DNA of 51,473 nucleotides from Actinomycetota bacterium (GTDB lineage Bacteria; Actinomycetota; Actinomycetes; Actinomycetales; Microbacteriaceae). The number at the start of each line of letters is the position of its first letter. The first letter of the stretch is position 1. The position numbers and the translations under genes were made by a program. The notes beneath the pieces were generated by a model. The model saw only the letters and a list, made by a program, of their open reading frames with translations, was not told the DNA's origin and made no database searches. The stretch covers positions 1 through 51,473 of the forward strand of contig JAFDWM010000296.1 in the NCBI GenBank assembly GCA_018268455.1, given 5' to 3'. Below, piece by piece: positions 17,288 through 25,309 of this stretch.

Positions 17288-18135
17288 AGCAGGTCCTCCC
17301 CCTCGGCGGTGAACGACACCGGCGCCTCGGCGGCGTCGCGGCGCAGCACCGTGATGTCGCCGGAGACGGTGTTCACGCGCACGTCGGCGAAGGATCCGGA
17401 CAGCTCGCCGCGGGATCCGGCGAAGTTCGACGGACCAGAGGATCCGCGCGGGATGCCGTCGATCGTGATCCGGCCACTGAGCGCGCGGGCCACGTAGTTG
17501 GCGGCGAGATTCTCGTCCAGCCGCACGGTGGCGTCGCCGGAGACGCTGTTCAGCGCGACGGTGTTGACGTTGCCGGTGGCGTCGATGAGCATCGCGCCGG
17601 AGACGCTGTCGACGGTCGCCTTGCGCACCTGCCCGGTCAGCGCGACGCTGCCCGAGACCGTGTTGGCCGTGGCGGTGCCGTCGAGCCCGCGCACCTGCAC
17701 GTCACCCGACACGGTGTTCACGTTCAGGTCGCCGGAGTGCGTGTCGACGATGAGATCGCCCGACACGGTGTTGAGCCGGGCGTCCTCGGTGAGCCCGGAC
17801 ACCAGCGCGCCGGCGCTGACCACGCCGAGGGTCAGCGCGATGTCGCGGGGCACCGCGACGCTGATCTCGGCCTTAGGGCCGCCCGCGCCGAAGTTGCGGA
17901 ACACCTCGAGGAAGTTGTCCCAGCCGATCTGCGGGTGGTCGATCTCGATCTGGGTGCCGTCGGATTCGATGCGCAGGTCCTTGACGGTGACGTTGTGCAC
18001 CTCGATCCGGATGCCCGGTTCGTCGTGCGCGATGACGTCGACCTGTCCGCCGACGAGTCCGATCTTGAGCTTGCTCGCGCGCTCGATGTCGATCACGCGC
18101 TCCTGTCCGGGGGCGATGAGCCACTTCTCGGTCAT
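17284..18135 (-). CDS. DUF4097 beta-repeat protein
   Basis: A 283-residue protein made of short beta repeats, many containing NTVSGD or NSVSGD, spaced about 20 residues apart between residues 120 and 270. This is the DUF4097 (putative adhesin-like) beta-helix family, often encoded next to a PadR regulator in actinobacteria. No signal peptide or membrane helix is seen, so it is probably cytoplasmic despite the adhesin label. Function unknown. It is the first gene of a two-gene operon with padR. Confidence 0.9.
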   Translation of the reverse strand: MTEKWLIAPGQERVIDIERASKLKIGLVGGQVDVIAHDEPGIRIEVHNVTVKDLRIESDGTQIEIDHPQIGWDNFLEVFRNFGAGGPKAEISVAVPRDIALTLGVVSAGALVSGLTEDARLNTVSGDLIVDTHSGDLNVNTVSGDVQVRGLDGTATANTVSGSVALTGQVRKATVDSVSGAMLIDATGNVNTVALNSVSGDATVRLDENLAANYVARALSGRITIDGIPRGSSGPSNFAGSRGELSGSFADVRVNTVSGDITVLRRDAAEAPVSFTAEGEDLL

Positions 18136-18173
18136 GTCTGTTCTCCTGAATGCGGGGAGGGATCCCGGATCCG

Positions 18174-18225
18174 CAGATTCGAGATATATCGTGTTCTGAG
18201 GATAACACGATATATCTCGAATCTG
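18174..18225. promoter_or_regulatory. PadR operator, perfect 22-bp inverted repeat
   Basis: Two arms (18174-18195 and 18204-18225) are exact reverse complements, separated by eight bases. Each arm contains the palindrome GATATATC, so it may hold two PadR dimer sites. On the minus strand TTGACA (18224-18229) followed 18 bases later by TTATCC places the DUF4097-padR promoter across the repeat, so binding should repress it. It is the most AT-rich stretch in the neighbourhood. Confidence 0.75.
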
Positions 18226-18238
18226 TCAAGAGAAGTCC

Positions 18239-18307
18239 GCGAGAAACCAGATTCAGCATGAGACACACGTCCACGACGCGGGTCTCATGCCGGATCTGGT
18301 TTCTCAC
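18239..18307. repeat. Palindromic repeat family 1, copy 1
   Basis: Arms 18239-18264 (beginning GCGAGAAACCAGATTCAGCA) and 18282-18307 pair with three mismatches over 26 bases. It lies between the padR operator and the glgP stop, and may act as the glgP terminator. A second copy, with very similar arms, is at 45306-45374 inside a coding region. Confidence 0.75.
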
Positions 18308-18353
18308 CCGAAGTGCCGCGCGCCCCGAAGCGCCGCGCACTTCCGGGCGTCGG

Positions 18354-20813
18354 TCAGGTCGTCGGCGGGGTGTGCCAGATCCGGTCGATGTAGTCGCGGA
18401 TCGACCGGTCGGAGCTGAAGAAGCCGCAGCGGGCGACGTTGAGGATCGCGGAGCGGATCCAGCCGTCCTGGTCGGCGTAGGCGGCGTCGACCCGCTGCTG
18501 CACGGCGACGTAGTCGGCGAAGTCGGCGAGCACCATGAAGCGGTCGTCGTAGAGCAGGTTCGACACGATGGGCTCGAACACCGAGCGGTCGCCGCCCGAG
18601 AAGGCGCCCGAGGCGATGAGGTCGATCGCGCGGCGCAGCTGCTCGTCGGCCTGGTAGAACGCCGCCGGGTGGTAGCCGGCCCGGCCGAGTGCGTCCACCT
18701 CGGGTTCGGTCATGCCGAACAGGAAGAAGTTGTCGTCGCCGACGAGCTCGCGGATCTCGACATTCGCCCCGTCGTCGGTGCCGATCGTGAGCGCGCCGTT
18801 CAGCGCGAACTTCATGTTCCCGGTGCCCGACGCCTCCTTGCCGGCGAGCGAGATCTGCTCGCTGAGGTCGGCGGCCGGGATCACGCTCTCCGCGAGGGTG
18901 ACGTTGTAGTTCGGCGGGAACAGCACCTGCAGCCGTCCCTCGAGGCGGGCGTCGGCGTTGACGACGGATCCGACCGCGTTGATGAGGTGGATGATGCGCT
19001 TGGCCATCGCATAGCCCGGGGCCGCCTTGGCCCCGAACAGCACGGTGCGCGGCTGCAGGTCGGCCACGGGGATCCGCCCCGACAGCACGCCCTCGTACTC
19101 GCTCACCACGTGCAGCACCTTGAGCAGCTGCCGCTTGTACTCGTGCAGACGCTTGACCATCACGTCGACGAGGTGCCCCTCGCCCACCTGGAAGCCGTCC
19201 CTGGCCTGCAGCACGTCGTTCAGCCGGCGCTTGTTCGCGGCCTTCACCTCGGCGAAGGCGGTGCGGAACGCGGTGTCGTCGGCGAGCGGCTCGAGCGCGC
19301 GCAGGCGCTCCAGGTCGGTGACCCAGCCGTCGCCGATCGCCTCGGTGATCAGCCCGGAGAGCCCCGGGTTCGCGAGTCGCAGGAACCGCCGAGGGGTGAC
19401 GCCGTTGGTGACGTTGGTGAACTTGTCCGGGAAGAACTCCGCGAACTCGGGCAGCACCTTGTCGCGCAGCAGCTGCGAGTGCAGCTCGGCGACGCCGTTC
19501 ACCCGGGATCCGGCGACCGTGGCGAGGTACGCCATCCGCACCGATCGCTCGGGGTGCTCACCGATGATCGACATGTCGCGGATCCGCATCTCGTCGTCGC
19601 CGAACTGCGCGCGCACGGCAGCGAGGAACTCCTCGTTGATGCGGTAGATGATCTCGAGATGCCTCGGCAGCAGCCGGCCGAGCAGCTGGACCGACCACAC
19701 CTCGAGCGCCTCCGGCAGCAGGGTGTGGCAGGTGTATGCGAAGCACTGCTGTGCGATCGCCCAGGCGCCGTCCCAGTCGAGGCCCCGCTCGTCGACGAGC
19801 ACGCGCAGGAGCTCGGGAACGGCGATCACCGGGTGCGTGTCGTTGAGCTGGAAGATCACGCGCTCGGGGAGGCGGGCCAGGTCGAAGTCCTCGGGGAGGG
19901 AATCGAGGAAGTCGGCGATCGAGGCCGCGACGAAGAAGTACTGCTGCTGCAGCCGCAGCTCCTTGCCCTGCGGGGTGGAGTCCTCGGGGTAGAGCACCTT
20001 GGAGATGTTCTCGGCGAACGTCTGCGCGCGCACGGCCTGCTCGTAGTCGCCGGAGTTGAAGATGCGCAGGTCGAAGGCGTCGGTGGCCTTGGCCCGCCAG
20101 AGCCGCAGCGTGTTCACGCGGGCGTTGCGGTAGCCCGGCACGAGGTAGTCGCAGGGCACCGCGCTGACGTTCCAGCCGGGGATCCAGCGGCTCGTGCCCG
20201 CCGCGTCGGTCTCGGTGTGGCCGCCGAAGGAGACCGTCTGCGCCCGCTCCGGGCGGGTCAGCTCCCACGGCGCACCGAGGGTGAGCCAGGCGTCGGGCTG
20301 CTCGACCTGCTGGCCGTCCTCGAAGGTCTGCCGGAAGATGCCGTATTCGTAGCGGATCCCGTAGCCGATGCTCGGCACGCCCAGCGTCGCGAGGGAGTCG
20401 ACGAAGCACGCGGCCAGGCGTCCGAGACCGCCGTTGCCGAGCCCCGGCTCGATCTCCTGCGCGCGCAGTTCGTCGATGTCGACGCCGACGGAGGCCATCG
20501 CCGTCGTGGCGATCTCGGTGAGGCCGGCCGCGAGCAGGCCGTTGTCGAGCTGACGGCCCAGCAGGTACTCCGCCGACAGATAGCAGACGGTCTTCGCCTG
20601 CAGGTCGTTCTGGCGCACCTCGTCGCGCAGCCGGTCGACCATGAGGTAGTGCCGCACGGTGCGGGCCAGCGCCAGGTACAGGTCGTTCGTGCTGGCGTCG
20701 GCGAGTCGCGCGCCGCGATCGAAGCCGAGGTTGCGCTGGAACTGCGCGGCGAACGCCTCGGCGGTCAGCGGCAGCAGGGGAGCGATCGGGAGCGCGGAGT
20801 CTGCGGTGGTCAC
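18354..20813 (-). CDS. glgP: Glycogen/alpha-glucan phosphorylase
   Basis: An 819-residue GT35 phosphorylase, the usual length. It removes glucose-1-phosphate from alpha-1,4-glucan ends. The PLP-binding lysine is in EASGTGNMKFALNGA, followed by TIGTDDGANVEI; the N-terminal YLSAEYLLGRQL, GNGGLGRLAACF and GIRYEYGIF segments are typical. GTG at 20813 is six bases after a TACGGT box, so it is probably leaderless. No other glycogen gene is near. Confidence 0.96.
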   Translation of the reverse strand: MTTADSALPIAPLLPLTAEAFAAQFQRNLGFDRGARLADASTNDLYLALARTVRHYLMVDRLRDEVRQNDLQAKTVCYLSAEYLLGRQLDNGLLAAGLTEIATTAMASVGVDIDELRAQEIEPGLGNGGLGRLAACFVDSLATLGVPSIGYGIRYEYGIFRQTFEDGQQVEQPDAWLTLGAPWELTRPERAQTVSFGGHTETDAAGTSRWIPGWNVSAVPCDYLVPGYRNARVNTLRLWRAKATDAFDLRIFNSGDYEQAVRAQTFAENISKVLYPEDSTPQGKELRLQQQYFFVAASIADFLDSLPEDFDLARLPERVIFQLNDTHPVIAVPELLRVLVDERGLDWDGAWAIAQQCFAYTCHTLLPEALEVWSVQLLGRLLPRHLEIIYRINEEFLAAVRAQFGDDEMRIRDMSIIGEHPERSVRMAYLATVAGSRVNGVAELHSQLLRDKVLPEFAEFFPDKFTNVTNGVTPRRFLRLANPGLSGLITEAIGDGWVTDLERLRALEPLADDTAFRTAFAEVKAANKRRLNDVLQARDGFQVGEGHLVDVMVKRLHEYKRQLLKVLHVVSEYEGVLSGRIPVADLQPRTVLFGAKAAPGYAMAKRIIHLINAVGSVVNADARLEGRLQVLFPPNYNVTLAESVIPAADLSEQISLAGKEASGTGNMKFALNGALTIGTDDGANVEIRELVGDDNFFLFGMTEPEVDALGRAGYHPAAFYQADEQLRRAIDLIASGAFSGGDRSVFEPIVSNLLYDDRFMVLADFADYVAVQQRVDAAYADQDGWIRSAILNVARCGFFSSDRSIRDYIDRIWHTPPTT

Positions 20814-20819
20814 GTCATG

Positions 20820-20825
20820 ACCGTA
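20820..20825 (-). promoter_or_regulatory. -10 box of leaderless glgP promoter
   Basis: TACGGT on the minus strand ends six bases before the GTG at 20813. No ribosome binding site is present. The promoter is back to back with that of the tipA-like gene. Confidence 0.5.
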
Positions 20826-20862
20826 CCGTGCGGGGCCGCGGCGAAGAGTTTCCCGAGATCTC

Positions 20863-20893
20863 TTGACCTTGACGTAACGTCAACTTCTACCGT
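20863..20893 (+). promoter_or_regulatory. MerR-type promoter and operator of the tipA-like gene
   Basis: TTGACC (20863-20868) and TACCGT (20888-20893) are separated by 19 bases, the overlong spacer typical of MerR-activated promoters. The spacer holds the perfect palindrome TTGACGTAACGTCAA (20869-20883). The regulator encoded just downstream should bind here and activate its own gene. Confidence 0.8.
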
Positions 20894-20922
20894 GGAGATA
20901 TCGACGACGGAAGGAGGATCCG

Positions 20923-21753
20923 ATGACCGCACAGGACTGGTCGATCCAGGAGATCGCCCGGCTCGCGGGCACGACGAGCCGCACCCTGCGGCACTACGAC
21001 GGCATCGGGCTGCTGCCGCCCACGCGCATCGCGTCGAATGGCTACCGGCACTACGACGAGACCGCGCTGGTGCGCCTGCAGCGCATCCTGCTGCTGCGCG
21101 AGCTCGGGCTCGGGCTGCCGCAGATCGCGGAGGTCGTCGAGACCGATCCGCGACCGCGGCCCGGCGGCCCCGCCGACGCGACTGCGCTCGAGCGGCACCT
21201 CGTGCAGCTGCGCGCGGAGCAGGACAGGCTGGCGCGGCAGATCGCGTCGGTCGAGCACACCATCAACGCACTCAGAGAAGGAGAGGAACTCATGCCAGAG
21301 AACATGTTCGACGGCTTCGACCACACCCAGTACAAGGAGGAGGTGGAGACGCGCTGGGGCGAGAAGGCCTACGCCGACAGCGACCGCTGGTGGCGCGGCC
21401 TCGGCAAGGATGGCCAGGACGCCTGGAAGGCGACGGTCGCCGAGCTGAACGCATCCTGGATCGCGCTCGCCGAGGCGGGAGCGGATCCGGCGTCCGCCGA
21501 GGCCCAGGACGTCGCCCGCCGCCACGTGGGCTGGCTCACCGGGATCCCCGGTACGCCGGCATCCGACGAGCGCGGCGACCGCAAGGGCTACGTGATCGGC
21601 CTCGGCGAGATGTACGTGGCGGATCCGCGCTTCGGCGCGAACTACGCCACATCCGCCGACCGTGCGACTGCGGCCTCGGGCGGCACGGCGGGGACGGCGG
21701 GTGCGGAGTTCGTGCGTGACGCGCTCCGCATCTACGCCGAGGCGAACCTGTAA
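20923..21753 (+). CDS. MerR family regulator, TipA-like
   Basis: A 276-residue TipA-type regulator. The MerR HTH is at about residues 7-75 (SIQEIARLAGTTSRTLRHYD, then LLPPTRIASNGYRHYDE), a coiled dimer helix follows to about residue 118, and a TipAS ligand-binding domain runs from residue 124 (MPENMFDGFDHTQYKEEVET) to the end. GGAAGGAGG precedes the ATG. A second strong Shine-Dalgarno (GGAGAGG) lies seven bases before the in-frame ATG at 21292, exactly at the start of the TipAS domain, so a separate 153-residue ligand-binding protein is probably also made, as known for Streptomyces TipA. It likely senses a small toxic compound. Confidence 0.92.
   Translation: MTAQDWSIQEIARLAGTTSRTLRHYDGIGLLPPTRIASNGYRHYDETALVRLQRILLLRELGLGLPQIAEVVETDPRPRPGGPADATALERHLVQLRAEQDRLARQIASVEHTINALREGEELMPENMFDGFDHTQYKEEVETRWGEKAYADSDRWWRGLGKDGQDAWKATVAELNASWIALAEAGADPASAEAQDVARRHVGWLTGIPGTPASDERGDRKGYVIGLGEMYVADPRFGANYATSADRATAASGGTAGTAGAEFVRDALRIYAEANL
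21284..21294 (+). promoter_or_regulatory. Internal translation start for a TipAS-like short form
   Basis: The run AAGGAGAGGAACTC ends at the in-frame ATG at 21292. Translation from here would give only the C-terminal ligand-binding domain (153 residues). Confidence 0.6.
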
Positions 21754-21840
21754 GCGCTCGGATCCCCCGAGCCGGTCCGCACTCACGCCGATCCGGCCGC
21801 TGTCCCGCTGCGATCACGCGGCCGGGTGCGGGCTGCGGGA

Positions 21841-21846
21841 TAGGCT
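21841..21846 (+). promoter_or_regulatory. -10 box for the amine oxidase-like gene
   Basis: TAGGCT ends nine bases before the ATG at 21856, giving a leader of only about two to three bases. No ribosome binding site is seen. Confidence 0.5.
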
Positions 21847-21855
21847 GGCTCCACC

Positions 21856-23256
21856 ATGGGCATCTCGCGGCGAACCCTGCTCGTCGGCGCCGGAGCCGGC
21901 GCCGTCGCCGTCGTCCTCGCGGCCTGCACACCCGAGCCCGCACCGACGCGCACTCCCACGCCGACGCCGTCCACGCCGGGGCCGATCCCCGTCGATGCGG
22001 TGCCCGCGCCGACGGCGTTCCTGCGCAGCACCTGGTCGACGGATCCGTACGCCCGGGGCGCGATGAGCTACCTGCCGGTCGGTGCGACACCCCAGCACCG
22101 CGCGGATCTCGCGGCGCCGGTTCAGAATCGGGTGTTCCTGGCGGGGGAGACGACGGACCGGGATCACCCGGGCACAGCTCCCGGAGCCATCGCCGACGGC
22201 CGACGCGCGGCAGCGGCCGTCATCGCCGCGTCGACCGGCGGCGAACGCATCGCCGTGGTCGGCGCCGGGGTTGCGGGGGCGGCCGCGGCGCGCATGCTCG
22301 TGGACGCCGGCCGCACCGTGACCGTGCTCGAGGCGCGCGAGCGCACGGGCGGGCGGATCCAGTCGGTCGTCGACAAGAACTGGCCGATCCCCGCCCAGCT
22401 CGGCGCATGGCTCTCCGCGCCGCACGACACCGATGCGCTCGACGGCGTGCTCGCCGCGCAGGGCATCCACCGCGTCTCGTTCGGCACGCCCACCGGGTGG
22501 TCGAAGGACGGCGCGGCGCCGAGCGTCGACGCAGGCCCGATCACGAAGGCTGTCGCCCAGGCCGCGAACGCGCCCGGCGACATCGCGCTCGACGCCGCAC
22601 TCAAGGCTGCCGGTGCGAATCCGGAAGACCCGGCGCTTGCATCAGCGCTCGCCTGGCTGCAGGCGACGACGGGCGTGGACGCTGCGAAGGCCTCCAGCTG
22701 GTACCCGCCGGTGTTCGCACCCGACGCGCTCGTCGGCGCCGACGGCGATCTCGGAGTGCTCGTCGACGATGCGCTCAAGGGCGTCAAGGTCACGCTCGCC
22801 TCGCCCGTGATCCGGGTGGCCTACGACGCCTCCGGAGTGAGCCTGCGCCTGGGCACGGGGGAGTCGCTGTCGTTCGACCGGGTGATCGTGACCGTGCCGC
22901 TGGGTGCGCTGCAGCACAACGCGATCGAGTTCGCGCCGCCGCTGCCGTTCCCGCACCGCACCGCGATCACGGCACTCGGATCCGGGTATGCGGAGACCGT
23001 CTGGCTGCGTTTCGACAGCGTGTTCTGGAACGTCGACGCCGACCTCTGGCACGTCGTCGGCGGGGACGGTCCGATCCGCACCTGGCTGAACCTGCAGCCG
23101 GTCACCGGCGCACCCGTGCTCGTCGGGCTCGTCGGTGGACCCGAGGCGGAGGCGTTCGCGAAGCTCTCCGACGGCGATGCCGAGGCGACGGCGCGCTCTT
23201 CGCTGCGGTACTTCGTCGCCGCGACGGCGAGCCCGAGTCCGAGCCCGACGCCCTGA
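21856..23256 (+). CDS. Flavin amine oxidase-like Tat lipoprotein, circularly permuted
   Basis: A 466-residue FAD protein. It begins with a twin-arginine motif (SRRTLLVG) and a lipobox (VLAAC, Cys24), then a Pro/Thr linker, so it is probably exported folded and lipid-anchored. The order of motifs is unusual. The segment normally at the C-terminus of flavin amine oxidases (W60..DP, GAMSYLPVG, then FLAGE at 94-98 and DGRRAA at 114-119) comes first. The dinucleotide-binding GxGxxG (136-141), VLEARERTGGRI and the substrate-domain segments follow. The protein ends where a normal family member would enter the W-DP segment. The substrate is unknown; catalysis is inferred from the retained FAD motifs. 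Confidence 0.85.
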   Translation: MGISRRTLLVGAGAGAVAVVLAACTPEPAPTRTPTPTPSTPGPIPVDAVPAPTAFLRSTWSTDPYARGAMSYLPVGATPQHRADLAAPVQNRVFLAGETTDRDHPGTAPGAIADGRRAAAAVIAASTGGERIAVVGAGVAGAAAARMLVDAGRTVTVLEARERTGGRIQSVVDKNWPIPAQLGAWLSAPHDTDALDGVLAAQGIHRVSFGTPTGWSKDGAAPSVDAGPITKAVAQAANAPGDIALDAALKAAGANPEDPALASALAWLQATTGVDAAKASSWYPPVFAPDALVGADGDLGVLVDDALKGVKVTLASPVIRVAYDASGVSLRLGTGESLSFDRVIVTVPLGALQHNAIEFAPPLPFPHRTAITALGSGYAETVWLRFDSVFWNVDADLWHVVGGDGPIRTWLNLQPVTGAPVLVGLVGGPEAEAFAKLSDGDAEATARSSLRYFVAATASPSPSPTP

Positions 23257-23451
23257 GCCCTACTCCCTGAGCCGCGGCGTCCTGGTCGCGAGGCCGGAAC
23301 GCGCTCGCTCAGATCGCGGTGCGCGCGTTCGGGCGCGGTGTCTTCCCTCCACTCAACGACCGGGAGGACCGCGATTCGTGCCGCTCATCGCCGCGCTGGG
23401 TGCTCGCTCAACGACCGGGACGGCCGTTACTTCGCCGCGCTCGAGATCAGC
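23257..23451. repeat. Convergent intergenic spacer with direct and inverted repeats
   Basis: This 195-base stretch between two convergent genes has no credible gene. GAACGCGC and GCGCGTTC (23297 and 23323 region) form a hairpin, and CTCAACGACCGGGA occurs twice (near 23352 and 23407) with similar bases after it. It resembles the degenerate repeat spacers common between actinobacterial gene ends. Termination is a plausible role. Confidence 0.45.
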
Positions 23452-24120
23452 TCAACGGCGCCGAGCATGCGCTTCGTCGGGCGGCTCGGCCACGCGGGCT
23501 GACGTGTGCAGCCGGCTCAGCCCGATGAGCCCGCAGGCGACCGCCGCGAAGATCAGAAGCGCGATCGCGCTCGTGCCGAACAGCTCGATCGGTCCCGACA
23601 CCTGCCGCGGATCCAGGAAGTAGTACGGGTACCAGCCGACCAGCCCGCCGCGCCAGATCGTGAAGATGCCCCAGACCACGGGGAAGGCCAGCACGTACGG
23701 CACGATCCGCCACGACGCCGTGCGACGGCCCGGACCGAACAGCCACGCGCCGAGCGTCCACACCGGCATGACGAAGTGCAGCACGATGTCCGACCACGGA
23801 ACCGTGATCGGGATCCCGCGCATCCCCGCCTGCCACACGATCAGCGCGAACGCGAGGCCGGCGGTCGTCGTCCAGCTCAGTACGATCGCGCGCGCCGTGG
23901 TGAGCCATCGAGGATCCTCCGGGCTGCGCAGTGCAATGACGCCGGCGATCACGGCGAGCACCACGAACACGATGTTCGACTCGATCGTGAGGTATGCCAG
24001 GAAGTTCTGTCCGGCGATCGTCTGCGAGCTCAGCCCCCAGAACAGGCGAGAGACGAGGGCGACGGCGCAGACGGCCGCGGCGAGAAGGCGCGACCAGCCG
24101 AAGGCCTTCCTCCACCTCAC
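23452..24120 (-). CDS. Pr6Pr family membrane protein
   Basis: I start at GTG 24120 (VRWRKAFGWSRLLAAAVCAV), about 26 bases after the expected transcript start of a TAGACT box at 24153-24158 and with GAGGGG upstream. This gives 222 residues with six predicted helices, including FLAYLTIESNIVFVVLAVIA, IVLHFVMPVWTLGAWLFGPG and YPYYFLDP. These features match the Pr6Pr (FAR-17a/AIG1-like) family of unknown function. The His in the DIVLHFVMP helix and the Thr in YLTIESN are family-typical. Longer readings run into an intergenic repeat and are not credible. Confidence 0.8.
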   Translation of the reverse strand: MRWRKAFGWSRLLAAAVCAVALVSRLFWGLSSQTIAGQNFLAYLTIESNIVFVVLAVIAGVIALRSPEDPRWLTTARAIVLSWTTTAGLAFALIVWQAGMRGIPITVPWSDIVLHFVMPVWTLGAWLFGPGRRTASWRIVPYVLAFPVVWGIFTIWRGGLVGWYPYYFLDPRQVSGPIELFGTSAIALLIFAAVACGLIGLSRLHTSARVAEPPDEAHARRR

Positions 24121-24152
24121 GCGCGCATCGTCCCCTCGGATCCTCTCCGGCG

Positions 24153-24158
24153 AGTCTA
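24153..24158 (-). promoter_or_regulatory. -10 box for the Pr6Pr gene
   Basis: TAGACT on the minus strand, about 33 bases upstream of the GTG at 24120. Confidence 0.4.
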
Positions 24159-24242
24159 CGGAAACCGGTGCGAGCCGTCCGGACGGGCGGCCTGGCAGGG
24201 CGAGCGGTCTCGCCTGGCAGGGGCGCCCGTCCTGTCTGGCAC

Positions 24243-24322
24243 CACACGCTCGCGCGGTCGAAACCTGAGGCCGCGCCTGATAACTGTGCAGCGCTTTCAG
24301 GAATCGACAGCGCGAGCGTGTG
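24243..24322. repeat. Palindromic repeat family 2, copy 1
   Basis: Arms 24243-24268 (CACACGCTCGCGCGGTCGAA start) and 24297-24322 pair with three mismatches over 26 bases. The interior contains GCAGCGC. A second copy with similar arms and interior is at 29561-29639. GCAGCGCTTTC recurs just downstream at about 24337-24347, a partial third copy. A further inverted repeat (GGACGGGC with GCCCGTCC) lies at about 24180-24235. Confidence 0.7.
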
Positions 24323-24356
24323 CGGATCCGCAATCTGCAGCGCTTTCGGCCGGGCA

Positions 24357-24362
24357 TAGGCT
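24357..24362 (+). promoter_or_regulatory. -10 box of leaderless crcB operon promoter
   Basis: TAGGCT is followed by six bases and the GTG at 24369. The leaderless arrangement leaves no room for a fluoride riboswitch. Confidence 0.55.
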
Positions 24363-24368
24363 GACGGC

Positions 24369-24776
24369 GTGAACTCCTCGCTCCCGGCCCGTCTCGTGCT
24401 GGTCACGGCGGGCGGGGCGATCGGCACCGCGGCGCGGATCGGTCTCGGGCTCGCCCTTCCCGCGCCGGCCACGACCGGGATCGGCACGATCCCCTGGGCG
24501 ACGCTCATCGCCAATGTCGTCGGCGCGTTCCTCATCGGGGTGCTGGCCGCGCGCCTGCCCGGATCCAGCTCTCGCCGGCTCTTCCTCGGCACCGGGGTGC
24601 TCGGCGGCTTCACGACCTACAGCTCGTTCGCGGTCGGCTCGGTGACGCTGTGGCATGCGTCGCCCTGGCTCGCCGCCGGGTACGCGATCGGAAGCCTCGT
24701 GGTGGGCCTTGCCGCCGCAGCCCTCGGCCTCGCCATCGCTCGCCCTCGCCGCCCGCACGCGCAGGTGCGCGGATGA
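24369..24776 (+). CDS. crcB: Fluoride channel CrcB, first of a pair
   Basis: A 135-residue Fluc-type fluoride channel subunit with four predicted helices. Family motifs are GGAIGTAARIGL near the start, ATLIANVVGAFLIG, and the pore motif GVLGGFTTYSSFAVG. It overlaps the second crcB by four bases. Actinobacteria often encode two non-identical halves that form a heterodimeric channel protecting the cytoplasm from fluoride. Confidence 0.93.
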   Translation: MNSSLPARLVLVTAGGAIGTAARIGLGLALPAPATTGIGTIPWATLIANVVGAFLIGVLAARLPGSSSRRLFLGTGVLGGFTTYSSFAVGSVTLWHASPWLAAGYAIGSLVVGLAAAALGLAIARPRRPHAQVRG

Positions 24777-25138
24777 CGCCGCTGATCTTCGTGCTGGCCG
24801 CCCTCGCCGGTGGAGTCGGTGCGGCGCTGCGCTACCTCATCGACCGGCTGGTCGCCCGGCTCGCCGGAACCCGCTACCCGTGGGGCGTGCTGGTCATCAA
24901 CGTGACTGGATCCTTCGTCCTCGGACTCGTCAGCGGCGGCTTCCCCGGCGCCGCATTCGTCGTCGGCGCAGGCCTCCTCGGCGGATACACCACGTTCAGC
25001 ACGGCCATGCTCGACACCGTGGCGCTGTGGCGGGACGGATCCTCCCGGGCGGCGGCCTTCAATGCCGTCGGCATGCTGATCCTGGGCGTCGCGGCGGCGG
25101 TCGCCGGCCTCGCGCTCGGCGCCGCGATCGCCGGCTGA
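24773..25138 (+). CDS. crcB: Fluoride channel CrcB, second of a pair
   Basis: A 121-residue partner subunit starting at the ATG of the ATGA overlap (MTPLIFVLAALAGGVGAALRY). It has GVLVINVTGSFVLG and LLGGYTTFSTAMLDT, the counterparts of the motifs in the first subunit. Four helices are predicted. It probably assembles with the upstream product as a dual-topology dimer. Confidence 0.93.
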   Translation: MTPLIFVLAALAGGVGAALRYLIDRLVARLAGTRYPWGVLVINVTGSFVLGLVSGGFPGAAFVVGAGLLGGYTTFSTAMLDTVALWRDGSSRAAAFNAVGMLILGVAAAVAGLALGAAIAG

Positions 25139-25174
25139 AGCACCGACGGAACTCGGGCTGAGGTCGTCTCGCTG

Positions 25175-25268
25175 TGAGTGCGACGATCAGCACACGATGT
25201 GACGATCAGCACACGGATCCGCGTCGCCACGTGTGCGGATCGTCACATGCTGTGCGGATCGTCACATC
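25175..25268. repeat. Quadruple half-site repeat family 4
   Basis: Two direct copies of a GACGATCAGCACACG unit (25181 and 25202 region) are followed by two inverted copies, GTGTGCGGATCGTCACAT (25231) and TGTGCGGATCGTCACAT (25251), forming an A-A-A'-A' palindrome with one mismatch in the inner pair. It fills the gap between the convergent crcB and DDAH genes and could act as a bidirectional terminator. Confidence 0.65.
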
Positions 25269-25309
25269 ATGGACGGAGAACGCGACGGTCCTGATCGCGG
25301 CGGATCCGC

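Noticed and set aside
18150-21719. A 1189-residue plus-strand frame opposite glgP
   Set aside because: It is antisense to a clear glycogen phosphorylase and runs on through the tipA-like gene in another frame. High GC produces such frames by chance.
24323-24368. Fluoride riboswitch in front of crcB
   Set aside because: The -10 box ends six bases before the GTG, so the transcript is leaderless and has no room for the RNA.
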